Shown here: piece after piece, positions 8,475 to 20,104 of the stretch
How positions within the stretch are numbered: position 1 is the first letter of the stretch
Layout of the letters: every line of letters begins with the position of its first letter
Assembly: GCF_002920635.1 (NCBI RefSeq)
Contig: NZ_PQSR01000023.1
Location: 26,684 to 90,683, forward strand
Length of the DNA: 64,000 bases
Reading direction: 5' to 3'
Origin: Streptomyces sp. Ru72
GTDB lineage: Bacteria > Actinomycetota > Actinomycetes > Streptomycetales > Streptomycetaceae
Notes under the pieces: generated by a model
What the model was told of the DNA's origin: nothing
Databases searched by the model: none
What the model saw: only the letters and a program-made list of their open reading frames with translations
Made by a program: the position numbers and the translations under genes

Positions 8475-9368
8475 TCAGCCGCGCAGGGTGGCGGCCAGCC
8501 AGCCGGCGCTGCGGGTGACGATCTCGGGGAAGTGGTTCGAGAGGATCTCGTAGTGCTGGCCCGGGTACTCGATGACCTCCTTCGGGCCGGGGATCCGCTC
8601 GTACATCTCGCGGGCCTCCTCGACGGGGGCGACGGTGTCCTTGGAGGCGAGGATCATCAGGACCGGGGCGGTGATGCGTTCGGCGTAGGCGCGCACCTCC
8701 ATCTCGAAGATGCGGTCGAGGGTCGAGGTGGTGATCTCGTTCCGGAAGCTGGGCAGTCCGTGGATCATGTTCTCGACGAATTCCAGACCCTCCTGGTCGC
8801 TGAACATGACCGGGTCCCCGGGTTCCGGGACGCCGTGCAGGCGGATGCTCGCGGCCGGCTCGCCGCGCAGCTGGGCCTGACGGTCGGCGGGGATGAGGGC
8901 TTCCAGCTCCGCGAGCGTGTCGGCCGGTTGGAGCGTGCGTGCGCTCCAGCCGCTGACCGGGGGGATGATGCTGACGACCGCTTTGACCCGACGATCGGTG
9001 GCCGCCGTGAAGAGGGAGTTGGCGCCACCGATGCTGATGCCCCACAGGGCGATGCGGTCGGGGTCGACGTCCTCGCGCAGGGTCAGATGGGTGATGACGT
9101 CGCGCAGGTCCCGGCACTGCTGCCAGGGATCGAACTGCTGACGGGGTTCGCCGTCGCTGTAGCCGGTGTTGCGGTGGTCGTAGATCAGGCAGGCCAGACC
9201 GGCGTCGGTGAAGCCCCGGGCCATGGCGAACATGGATTCCGCGGGACCGCCCAGGCCGCCCTGGAGGATGGCGACGGGCAGGCGTTCGGGACCGTCGGTC
9301 GGGCGGAACAGTTTGCCCCGCAGGGTCAGTTCCGACACTCGGAACTCGATGTCTTCGGTGACGGGCAT
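8475..9368 (-). CDS. Alpha/beta hydrolase (dienelactone hydrolase / DUF1100-like)
   Basis: The 297-residue enzyme has the nucleophile elbow GISIGGA (Ser in ALWGISIGGANS), an acidic residue in LMILASKDTVAP, and the catalytic His in YPGQHYEI near the end. It therefore carries a complete Ser-Asp-His triad. The oxyanion region is ILQGGLGGPAES. There is no signal peptide, so it is cytoplasmic. The start ATG at 9368 has CGAGGAGAA upstream. It lies 40 bp downstream of the FAD monooxygenase gene in the same operon, consistent with hydrolysis of a ring-cleavage or ester intermediate from that enzyme. This is an inference. Confidence 0.85.
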   Translation of the reverse strand: MPVTEDIEFRVSELTLRGKLFRPTDGPERLPVAILQGGLGGPAESMFAMARGFTDAGLACLIYDHRNTGYSDGEPRQQFDPWQQCRDLRDVITHLTLREDVDPDRIALWGISIGGANSLFTAATDRRVKAVVSIIPPVSGWSARTLQPADTLAELEALIPADRQAQLRGEPAASIRLHGVPEPGDPVMFSDQEGLEFVENMIHGLPSFRNEITTSTLDRIFEMEVRAYAERITAPVLMILASKDTVAPVEEAREMYERIPGPKEVIEYPGQHYEILSNHFPEIVTRSAGWLAATLRG

Positions 9369-9408
9369 GGTTCTCCTCGTGGTGCGGCTCGTGTCGGGAA
9401 GTCGGCGA

Positions 9409-10629
9409 TCAGGTGCGGCTGACGGGGAGGTCGTCGGGCAGGAAGTCGATGTCGGCGGCCCGCGGGTCGGCCGAGGCGCGCAGGATGGGGAAGACCTCGG
9501 CGCGCATCTCGGTCTCGTACTCGGCCACGGCCTCCGCCACGGGTGTGTCGCCGTGGGCGGCGCGCTCCAGGGCCCGGGCGAGAGCCGCGGCGTCGCGCAG
9601 TGCCGTGTTGGCACCGGAGCCGAACGAGGGAGGCATGGCGTGGATCGCGTCACCGAGCAGGGTGACACGGCCGGCCGGCCAGGGATCTGCCGGCTGTAGG
9701 TGACGCGTGGACACCGGGAAGATCGTCGACGCGTCGACGTGCTCGACGAGATCGGCCAGGGCGGGATCCCAGCCCCGTACCGCGGTGCGCATCAGCGCGT
9801 GCAGGGTTTCGGCGGAGCTGTGCCACAGGTCGGGAGCCCCGGCGGCGACAGGGCTGCCGGGCGGAAGGCCGAGGTTGACCATAATGTAGGGATCGACGGG
9901 ATCGACGGGGGCGCCGGGCGCCAGTTCGGCCAACGCCTCGGCGACCGGCCTGCGCGGCCGGTACACGCCGTAGGCGAACATCGCGCCGTTCGGCCCCGTG
10001 GCGACGGCGAAACCGTCGAACAGTGCCTCGGGCAGGCGCGCTGCCAGATCGTCGGTCAGCGGTGCGATGGAGTACAGGCCGCGCATTCCGGTGTCCACGA
10101 CCGGAACGTCGGGCAGCAACTGCCTGCGCACGACGGAGTTGATGCCGTCGGCGCCCACCAGTATGTCCCCGGTCGCGCTCGTGCCGTCGTCGAGCAGCAC
10201 CCGCACCTTCTCGCCGTCCGTCTCGAAGCCGGTGACGGTGCTGTCGTAGCGGACGATGTCCTCCAGGCCCAGGCCCATGATCTGGCGCAGCGTGCGCCTG
10301 TTGACCGCTGTGTGGGGCCGCCGCGGGTCGTTGGGCGGGCCGATGTGGGGACGGGCGCCGAGTTCGCGGGCCTGGTGGTCGAGCATGACCATGACCTCAC
10401 GGCGAGGCGTCTCGCGCGAGGTCTGCATGTATAGCTCGAAGAGGTTGTCCGGAAGGCACTGCTGGAGAGCGCGGCCACCCGCACCGTTCATGTGCAGGCG
10501 GTAGCCGGCCCGCCCGATGCCCGGCGCGCTCTCGTAGACGGTGCAACTGATGCCCGCGCAGCGAAGACCCTGCGCCAGACAGAGCCCTCCGATGCCTCCG
10601 CCGGCGATCAGGACATGGAACGACGGCAT
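9409..10629 (-). CDS. FAD-dependent monooxygenase (PHBH/aromatic hydroxylase family)
   Basis: A 406-residue flavoprotein. It has the Rossmann dinucleotide motif LIAGGGIGGLCLAQGL, the middle DG motif ILVGADGINSVVRRQL, and the late FAD-ribityl motif VTLLGDAIHAMPPSFGSGA. The length and motifs fit class A single-component aromatic hydroxylases that use NAD(P)H and O2. It is the first gene of the leftward operon monooxygenase-hydrolase-flavin reductase. It is divergent from a LysR gene, with a 200-bp intergenic region carrying a LysR-type operator. It probably hydroxylates an aromatic or polyketide-like substrate; which one cannot be told. Confidence 0.9.
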   Translation of the reverse strand: MPSFHVLIAGGGIGGLCLAQGLRCAGISCTVYESAPGIGRAGYRLHMNGAGGRALQQCLPDNLFELYMQTSRETPRREVMVMLDHQARELGARPHIGPPNDPRRPHTAVNRRTLRQIMGLGLEDIVRYDSTVTGFETDGEKVRVLLDDGTSATGDILVGADGINSVVRRQLLPDVPVVDTGMRGLYSIAPLTDDLAARLPEALFDGFAVATGPNGAMFAYGVYRPRRPVAEALAELAPGAPVDPVDPYIMVNLGLPPGSPVAAGAPDLWHSSAETLHALMRTAVRGWDPALADLVEHVDASTIFPVSTRHLQPADPWPAGRVTLLGDAIHAMPPSFGSGANTALRDAAALARALERAAHGDTPVAEAVAEYETEMRAEVFPILRASADPRAADIDFLPDDLPVSRT

Positions 10630-10786
10630 TGTCGCCTCCTTGATGGGCTCGGAACACCTGCATCGATCGGTGCAGGCCCGAGAATGCGAACGTCTGGGTG
10701 TGGTGGCGGTCCGTGTGACACGGGGTCCCGCCGAGCCGTGTCACCACTCTTGCGTCCGCCCTGGGATCAGGGAAGCCGAAATCCCT

Positions 10787-10799
10787 TATGCTCGGCATA
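10787..10799. promoter_or_regulatory. LysR operator (T-N11-A palindrome)
   Basis: TATGC-TCG-GCATA is a perfect 5-bp inverted repeat and satisfies the LysR T-N11-A rule. It lies 33 bp upstream of the regulator start and 158 bp upstream of the divergent monooxygenase. This is the usual place for autoregulation with activation of the divergent operon. Confidence 0.65.
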
Positions 10800-10831
10800 G
10801 ACAGAGCTGATGATCATTCGAGGTGGGTGCC

Positions 10832-11746
10832 GTGACTCTGGACCTCAACCTGCTGCCGCCGCTGGACGCGCTCCTCCAGGAGCGCAGTGTGACGCGGGCC
10901 GCAGAACGGCTCGGTCTGAGCCAGCCCTCGCTGAGCGCAGCCCTGGCCCGGCTGCGTCGGCACTACGGCGACGAACTCCTCGTCAGGGTGGGCAACAGCT
11001 ACGAGCTGACCCCCCTGGCGGAACGACTGGTGGAACACACCGAGCAGGCCCTGAACTGGGCGGACCGGGTCCTCCAGACGCGCCCCGACTTCGATCCCGC
11101 GCAGGCCCGGCACGAGTTCACCGTGATCATGGCCGACTGCCAACTGCCCACGTTCGGGCGGGCCTTGGCCGACCTGGTCCGCACCGCCGCGCCGAACGTG
11201 CGGCTGCGCTTCCAGCACAGTACCGAACGGGTCGTGCAGCAGGCGCTGGACAACCTGCGCACGGTGGACGCCCTCGTCCTGCCCCAGGGCATCCTGTCGA
11301 ACATCCCCACCTTCGACCTGTACAAGGACCGTTGGGTGTGCGTGATGTCCGCCGACCGCGCCCCGGCCGTCCTCGGGCGGGAGGAACTGGCGGGACACCC
11401 TTGGGTGTTGCCCTACCGTCACCCGTCGCCGGTCTTCTCCCCCCTGAACCGCCTGCACGCCGAGGGCATCGAACCGCACGCGGAGATCGTCACGGAGAAC
11501 TTCCTGGCCATTCCCCACCTGGTCGCGAGGACCGACCGGATCGGCCTGATGCCCGAACGGGTCGCGATCCCCGCCCTCTCCGGACAACCGATCACCGTCG
11601 TCCAACCCGCCTTCGAGATCGGCCACTTGGTGGAGTCCCTGTGGTGGCATCCCCTCCATGAGCGGGAACCGGCCCACATATGGCTGCGTCGCATGGCCGC
11701 TCAGGCCGGCAAGACCGTAGATAGCGGCCCCATAACATCGTGCTAG
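10832..11746 (+). CDS. LysR-family regulator of the monooxygenase operon
   Basis: A 304-residue regulator. The helix-turn-helix is LNLLPPLDALLQERSVTRAA, then RLGLSQPSLSAALARLRR. The effector domain runs from about residue 95 and includes HPWVLPYRHPSPVF and the LMPERVA loop, typical of NodD/LinR-like regulators of aromatic catabolism. GTG at 10832 was chosen because MTLDLNLLPPL is the conserved opening and AGGTGG lies just upstream; a GTG at 10823 is an alternative. It is divergent from the monooxygenase operon with a T-N11-A site between them. Confidence 0.88.
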   Translation: MTLDLNLLPPLDALLQERSVTRAAERLGLSQPSLSAALARLRRHYGDELLVRVGNSYELTPLAERLVEHTEQALNWADRVLQTRPDFDPAQARHEFTVIMADCQLPTFGRALADLVRTAAPNVRLRFQHSTERVVQQALDNLRTVDALVLPQGILSNIPTFDLYKDRWVCVMSADRAPAVLGREELAGHPWVLPYRHPSPVFSPLNRLHAEGIEPHAEIVTENFLAIPHLVARTDRIGLMPERVAIPALSGQPITVVQPAFEIGHLVESLWWHPLHEREPAHIWLRRMAAQAGKTVDSGPITSC

Positions 11747-12554
11747 GTCCGGATGTCCAACTTTGGACGTCACTTCCCGTCGCATGCCTCCAGAGGGCTC
11801 AGTGCCTGGCGCTAACCATCGCCGCAGGTGGTCGTAGTCGTATCCCTTGTCGGCGTGGAGCTTGCCCGGCTTGCGCCGCCGTCGGCCGCGGCGAGAGCCG
11901 GATCGACGGTATGCCCTACTTTCTTGATCGTGGTTCGAACTGGTCACTCGTAAGATCAGCAGGACCCCGGGGGCTCTGGGTATGACTGTCAGCGGTTCGC
12001 CATGAGATGGCTGGAAAGGCTTGGCCGCCCGGAGCCCCGCGACGACTCGTCGGAGTTGGCGGCATAAGCGGCATAAGTAGTCCGGGGGCTAGTCGGGCGG
12101 TGGCTGTGGTCATTGTGCGGGGTTGGCGTCCGTTTCCTTTGGGGTCCGGCTGTGAGGAGTTTCGGGAGGTAGCGGACGGAGAGTCCGGTCTCCGCCGGGT
12201 GTCGCAACGCTGTGTCGAGGTTAGTCCCTCGGTCGAGGCGAGGGACGTGGGCCGTGGAGTGGTGACCAGGATCAGCGGCACATGGACTACATGATCAGCC
12301 CTGGCCTGTGGGGGCAGATCGACGAGGTGCTCGCCGGAGGCACCAGGGCTTCCCGGCGGGCCGCGCTGAGTGATGTCGTGTTGGTGCTGGCGTTTGTGCC
12401 GCAGTCGCTGCTGCGGATCCTGGAGATGACGGGCGCCGATTAAGGTCCTGCAGGTCTGTGACACCGTCGCGGAGGCCGAAGCAGCGTTCAGCGACCGCGA
12501 GGATGCGGCTGGAAGCCTCCTTTGAGGCGCATCGCCAGCCGCCGGCGGCGGCCG
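11747..12554. other. Gene-poor interval inside the element
   Basis: This 800-bp stretch between the LysR gene and the recombinase operon contains one recognisable piece, the IS5-like remnant at 11813-11916. A 53-codon frame at 12282-12443 (MDYMISPGLWGQIDEVLAGG, ending LLRILEMTGAD) looks coding in composition, but I recognise no family and see no ribosome site. The rest shows no gene or RNA structure. It probably records past insertions and deletions of cargo. Confidence 0.5.
11813..11916 (-). pseudogene. IS5-family transposase fragment
   Basis: Read leftwards from 11916, GIPSIR in one frame and RRKPGKLHADKGYDYDHLRRWL in the next reproduce the region around the second catalytic Asp of IS5/IS427-type transposases (typical HADKGYDYDHLRRWL). 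Only about 35 residues remain, split by a frameshift. No terminal inverted repeats are recognisable, so it is an inert fragment. Confidence 0.7.
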
Positions 12555-15090
<2,536 letters not shown>

Positions 15091-15094
<4 letters not shown>

Positions 15095-16824
15095 GGGGTA
15101 AGTTCTCCCTTCACCAGGAGGTGGACCAGAGTGCGGTCAGCGTCGTCCACCCGGGCCAGGGCCGCTGTCCAGGCCGTCGGCCCGACCTTGTCGCGCAGGT
15201 CATCGAGCCGTAGTGCGTGCTCGCTCCATCGTTCCTGCCACGTGCCATCGGGCAGAGGGGATCGCAGGCTCTGTAGCACCTGGTGCAGGTGGGCGAGCCG
15301 GGGATGATGCCCCGGGTGGACACGGGCGTTGGGGCAGGCCAGGCAGAGCAGAAAGTCTGCGGCGCAGCCGCCCTCCGGGCCGGGCCAGGGGCTGGACGTC
15401 TCGTCCGCGCAGTCCGCGGTCACCGTCTGCTGGTGGGCAGGATCCTGCGCGCCCGCGACGTGGCCGGCGAACACTACGGCCCGGGCCTGGTCGAGGGCCT
15501 CGCGGGCTCCGGCCTCGAAGACGCTCTGTGAGGCGCGTTGCACCTGCCCGTCGGGGAGCACGTAGACACTTTGATGCGTGCCCGGGGAGTGCTGAAGGGG
15601 ACGGCCCTCGCGGGTCACGGTCGTGCGTCGGGTGCGCCTGAACGGAGCTCCGTCCAGCCCGTGCCGTTGCGCCCACCACTGCGCATCGCCATGGCCGACA
15701 CCGAGGGCCAGAGGGCCCACCGGCCGGGGCCGCTCGGTGTGCTGGTGCCGGCGCGTGGGGTAGTGCATCCGCGCGACCATCAGCAGCCCTATGCCTGGAT
15801 CGAGGCGGGCGGCCAGTGCACGGCCGTGCGCGGTGGCCTCCAGCGCCTGGGTGATCAGCCGCCCCGGGGAGTCGGCCCCGCAGTCGGTGATGTTCTCCGT
15901 GGAGAACCAGTGGCCGCGGCCCTTGCGGCGCTTTTCGATCTGCAGCTGGTAGGTCACCGAGGCTGTCTCGCCGACCGACGGCGCCCGGGTCGGGGCCGGC
16001 AGGCAGTCGTAGACGGACAGATTCCACCCGAACCGGTCGGTCAGCAGCACCGCCAGTGCCGTGAGCTCCGAGCGCGACAAGAACAGCCGTCCCCATGTGG
16101 CCTCCGCTCCGCTGCCTCCCAGCAACACGCGGTTTTTCACGCAGTGATGCCCGCGCGCAGTGATCGTGGTGGGCACCTCGCCGGTGCGCGCGAGGTGATC
16201 GAGAATCTGGCCGATCTTCCATTCCCGGCTGCCTTCCGCCAGCTCGCCGGCGCGCCAGCTCTCCAGCAGGCGGGTGTTCTCCCGGATCCGCAGCAGCGCG
16301 GACCGGAACTGCCGCTGCGCGGCCAGCACCACCCGCTCCCGCTCCTGCTTGTCATAGGACTTCTCATACGGCCTCGGGCTGGGGATGCGCCGGGCGAGTT
16401 CGTCCGCGACCAACCCGCTGGCCAGCCGCGGATCTGGCGTCAGCAACGGCCTGACCTGCCGCAGCACGCTCTTGCCGGTGTTGGTGGCGATGTGCCGGGC
16501 GCGCCAGCGCTTGAGCTGCGCGGTGGTCAGATCCCCCAGGTCCTTGGGAGGCTGGTCCAGTTCGGCGACGAACCGGGCGAACGCGTTCAGCGCGACCCAG
16601 TAGCCCTGGGCGGTCGCGTGGCTGGTCCATCCCGGCGCCCGGGCGGCGAACACCGTCGCCAGCGACCGCTGCATCGGCTCGGCGACCGGCAGCTCAGCGA
16701 AGTCGAACGCCTTCGTGTATCCCGCGTTGTTAACGACCCTCACTACCACCCCGTCTGGGGCCAGGAGCGGCTCGGTGCGGTGGTCGGCCGGAGGCAGGAC
16801 GGCCCGCCGTCCCCGCCCGGTCAC
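15091..16824 (-). CDS. Middle recombinase-like protein of the trio (degenerate catalytic boxes)
   Basis: 577 residues from GTG at 16824, which overlaps the TGA of the preceding recombinase. Upstream in-frame codons exist but lie entirely within that gene. It has a SAM-like N-terminal core-binding region (GYWVALNAFARFVAELDQ, then LKRWRARHI). The C-terminal part has FRRTRRTTVTREGRPLQHSP, then GTHQSVYVLPD, resembling a loosely conserved R...H..H...Y recombinase box. A cysteine cluster (TADCAD...GGCAADFLLCLACPNA) follows near the end. The family position is clear from its neighbours, but I cannot point to a full RKHRHY set, so it may be structural or regulatory rather than catalytic. Confidence 0.75.
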
Positions 16825-18353
16825 GAGCCCGCCTCCAGCAGCATCTCGATGTCCTGGATGCCCTGCGACTCCCGGGCCAGCCGTGCGAACACGCCCTCCA
16901 GGTCCTCGACTTGTTGCTCCTGGTCGTCGCCGGTGGCTGCGGCCGCGAGGATCGACTCCAGCTGCAGGTGCGCGACCGGCGCGAGGTAGTGCCGTTTCGT
17001 GATCTCCACGTCTGCGTGCCCGAGGAGCGTCTTCACCAGCCACCAGGGGTCACCGAACAGCAGGGCGAAGTCCCGCCGGTCCGCGGCGGTGAGCCCGTAG
17101 CGGGACTCCATCAGCTGGTTCAGCACCACCAACATGTACAGGGCGTACGAGTGCCGCGCGGCGTGCGGGGTGGCGTACGGGCTCTTCCCGCGGACCTCCG
17201 CCAGCCGGAAATCCCGGCTGATCTGCCGCTCTTCCTCGGTGACCAGGACCTCCTCGCAGCGCTGGTTCGCGGCCCTGAACACGCCGTTCCACCGGTCCGG
17301 GACCATGGGCAGACCCTGCTCGGTCAGCCACAACCATGCAGGCTCCGGCCCGTCGGGCCCCTCGAGGAACAGCCACTGCCGCTCGCGCCAGTCCAGGCGG
17401 CCAAGTTCCTGACCGCCGACGACACCGTCGGCGTCGACCCACTCGATCCGCGGCTTCAGCCCGCGGGTCACCTTCGTGACCAGCCGCATCATGGGCAGCT
17501 TCTCGTAGCGGCCCGCCGCCTGGGCGCGCTGCACCGCCCAGGCCCGCTCCGACTCCACGTAAGCCTCGACCTGGCCGACCGCGTCGATGGACGCGTAGAA
17601 GACCCGGCCCTGTTTCGCCCGGGTGAGCGACGCGGCGACGTGCCCGTGGCAGTAGCGGCCAAACCGCAGGCGTCGGCTGGGCAACTCGAAGGTGAGCAGC
17701 GCGCCGCCCTCCTGCCGCCGCAGACCGGAGCTGAGCAGCAGCTGCACGAAGCTGGTGTTGCGCAGCTCCGTCCGCGCCTCCCACCCCGGTGCCGGAAACC
17801 CGGCGCGGGTGTGGCCGCGCAGCCCGATGTCCGACCACAAGCCCCAGGTCCGCGGCGTCAGCCACAGCACCCGCGAGCTCACCGAGTCCGCAGCCCGGTC
17901 CTCGCGCCGCGAAACGTCCACCGGCAGCGGGTAGACCTTCGCCCACCGGAACAGCTTGGTGAACGCGGACGCCTCCCGGTCCCACTTCGTCCCGCCGATC
18001 CGGCCCGGATTCTCCGCCGCCCGGCACCTCCAGTGCCGGTAATCCGCCAGGTCCTGCCGCGTCGCCCTCCGCCACGGCACTCCCCGCGAAGACAGAAAGG
18101 TCAGCAGCGGGCGGATATCCGTCGCGTAGTTCCGCTTCGTCTCCCGCTCCAGGTTCCGAAAGTCATGAGAGCGGACGAAGTCCAGCAGATCCCGGTCGAC
18201 CGTGCCGTCCGGCGCCACGAACACCGGATCACCCGGCCGCAGACCGATCCGGGCGACTGCCGCCGGCAAGTCCTGTACCCCCAGAACCCCCTCAGGCGGC
18301 AGCGTCCCCCAGCGTCCGGGATCCGGTACACGCACCACATGCCACTCGTTCAA
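16821..18353 (-). CDS. Tyrosine recombinase/integrase (first of trio, TnpA-like)
   Basis: A 510-residue phage-integrase-family recombinase with a SAM-like core-binding domain (ERETKRNYATDIRPLLTFLS). The catalytic residues are complete: Arg in LLLSSGLRRQEG, HxxR in TPHAARHSYALYML, His in LLGHADVEI, and nucleophile Tyr in TKRHYLAPVAHLQ. Translation probably starts at TTG 18353, with GGGGAGG six bases upstream. This start lies 44 bp from the GGGAA terminus, so the operon reads inward from the right end of the element. It is the likely main strand-exchange enzyme. Confidence 0.88.
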   Translation of the reverse strand: MNEWHVVRVPDPGRWGTLPPEGVLGVQDLPAAVARIGLRPGDPVFVAPDGTVDRDLLDFVRSHDFRNLERETKRNYATDIRPLLTFLSSRGVPWRRATRQDLADYRHWRCRAAENPGRIGGTKWDREASAFTKLFRWAKVYPLPVDVSRREDRAADSVSSRVLWLTPRTWGLWSDIGLRGHTRAGFPAPGWEARTELRNTSFVQLLLSSGLRRQEGGALLTFELPSRRLRFGRYCHGHVAASLTRAKQGRVFYASIDAVGQVEAYVESERAWAVQRAQAAGRYEKLPMMRLVTKVTRGLKPRIEWVDADGVVGGQELGRLDWRERQWLFLEGPDGPEPAWLWLTEQGLPMVPDRWNGVFRAANQRCEEVLVTEEERQISRDFRLAEVRGKSPYATPHAARHSYALYMLVVLNQLMESRYGLTAADRRDFALLFGDPWWLVKTLLGHADVEITKRHYLAPVAHLQLESILAAAATGDDQEQQVEDLEGVFARLARESQGIQDIEMLLEAGS

Positions 18354-18403
18354 CCAACGCCTCCCCTGACGCTTGAACTCGCTTAATCATCAGGGAAGTG
18401 GCG
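18354..18403. other. Right end of the element with GGGAA terminus and GTGGCG core
   Basis: GGGAA at 18393-18397 is the inverted complement of TTCCC at 2742-2746. GTGGCG at 18398-18403 aligns with GTCGCG at 2736-2741 (5 of 6 bases) and is where collagenase homology resumes (GTG GCG ACC TCG ACC). The reverse complement of TTGAACTCGC (18373-18382) resembles the GTTCA motifs near the left end, a candidate recombinase-binding site. The recombinase operon's ribosome site (GGGGAGG in the complement) is also in this interval. Confidence 0.65.
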
Positions 18404-20017
18404 ACCTCGACCGTGGAGTGCGTCAACAGCCTGTTCGCCGTCACCGGTGAGGACGCACGCGCGATCTTCCGTGAGCTGCAGATGGTCACCGTCGCCCACG
18501 CCTTCACGCACGCGGCGCGGCGATACGGCGGCGACAACTCGGCCGGCATATGGCAACTCGTCCTGTTCCTGCGTGCCGGCTACTACGTGCAGTTCAACAA
18601 CCCGTCCGACGTCGGTCCCTACGGCACCGCCCTGACCATCGCCACGACCCGGGGCCTGGACGCCTTCTTCGCCCGCCGGCACGCCAGGGACGTCACCTCC
18701 GCGAACGGCGAGGTCCTCGGCGACGTCATCGTCCTCACCGATAGTGCCGACCTGCAGGGGCGTTACCTGAACGTCTACCGCAGGGTGCTGAGCGGTTACA
18801 ACAGCTCCTATGACGCCGTCGCCGGCATGGTGGCAGCCGTCAACGACGTCTACACACCCCTGTGGCGCGGAAACTGGAACACCGCCTACATCGACGCGGT
18901 CACCGCCGACCCACGCATCCTCGACACGCTCCACACGTTCGCTCTCGACCACCGGAACCTGCTGGGGACCGATCGTGCCCACCTGGAATCCAACGCGGGC
19001 ATGGTCCTGGCCCGCCACATCGGGCATCCCGGCCTCCGGGCCACGGTCCGCCCGCTGGTCAAGGGCCTTTTGAAGGCATCGCGGATCACCGGGCCCACAG
19101 CCGGGCTGTGGGTCGCGGTCGCGACCCAGCTGGACTCCTACGACAAGGCCCACTGCTCGTACTACGGCGTCTGCGACCTCGCCGGCAGACTGGCGAAGGC
19201 GGCACTGCCCCTCACCCACACCTGCGACGCGACCCACACCATCCGGGCGCAGGCCCTGACCGCCGCCGAACTCGACGCCACGTGCGCGAGCCTGGTCGGC
19301 CAGGACCCGTACTTCCACGCCCTCGTCAAGGACGACGGACCGATACCCGGGCAGTACGAATCGACCGTCCAGCTCGTCGTGTTCGCCGACCGCGACGCCT
19401 ACCGGACCTATGCCGGGACGATCTTCGGCGTCAGCACGGACAACGGCGGCATCAGCCTGGTGGGAGATCCGGCCGACCCCCGCAACCAGCCCCTCTCGAT
19501 CATGTACCAGAAGGGGTACGACGACGGCTTCACCGCCCGGATCTGGAACCTCAACCACGAGTACACGCACTACCTGGACGCCCGCGACGACATGAAGGGC
19601 GACTTCTCCCAGCAGACGGCCGTGCCGGACGTCTGGTGGATCGAGGGCCTGGCCGAATACGTCTCCTACGGCTACCGCGGCATGACCGACGACCAGGCGG
19701 TCGCCGAGGCGGGCAGGCACACCTACACACTGAGCACGCTGTTCCAGAACACCTACGGCAACAGCGACGTGACGCGCACCTACCCGTGGGGCTATCTCGC
19801 GGTCCGCTACATGTTCGAAAAGCACCCGGAGGACATCCACCGGATGCTCGCCCACTTCAGGGTCGGCGACTACCCGGGCGGCTACGCCGTGTACGACGGC
19901 GTCGGCGCCCGCTACGACGCCGACTTCGACGCCTGGCTCACCGCGTGTGCCGCGGGCGCCTGCGCCGGCCCCGGCCCGGGCGGCCTCCGGCACGGCGACG
20001 CGCCTCCGCGGCGGTAG
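18398..20017 (+). pseudogene. 3' fragment of M9 collagenase, separated from its signal peptide
   Basis: 539 codons covering the collagenase activator-like region (CVNSLFAVTGEDARAIFREL, DNSAGIWQLVLFLRAGYYVQ) and the zinc peptidase domain. The catalytic motif is NHEYTHYLDARDDM (HExxH), with the downstream glutamate helix WWIEGLAEYVSYGYRG. It opens with no signal peptide and mid-domain, and its beginning aligns directly after the fragment ending at 2741. A GTG at 18398 with AGGGA nearby could allow translation, but the product would stay in the cytoplasm. It ends ACAAGACAGPGPGG without the usual C-terminal binding modules. Confidence 0.85.
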
Positions 20018-20034
20018 TCCGCCCGACAGGCCGA

Positions 20035-20053
20035 CCGGCCGCACGGCGGCCGG
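20035..20053. terminator. Hairpin between convergent genes
   Basis: CCGGCCG-CACGG-CGGCCGG lies between the collagenase stop (20017) and the DUF429 stop (20105). It can serve both strands. The stem is short but GC-only. Confidence 0.45.
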
Positions 20054-20104
20054 CCGGCCTCCTCGATGCGATCGGGCGGAAGGGCGGACGGCGACACCGC
20101 CGGC

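Noticed and set aside
12007..12464. Genes on either strand between the IS remnant and the recombinase operon
   Set aside because: Frames are open on both strands but have no ribosome site, domain or plausible composition; only a 53-codon frame at 12282 looked slightly coding.
18398..20017. An intact cytoplasmic peptidase gene
   Set aside because: The frame begins mid-domain at a mobile-element junction, and its missing N-terminus with signal peptide is found at 2383-2741.
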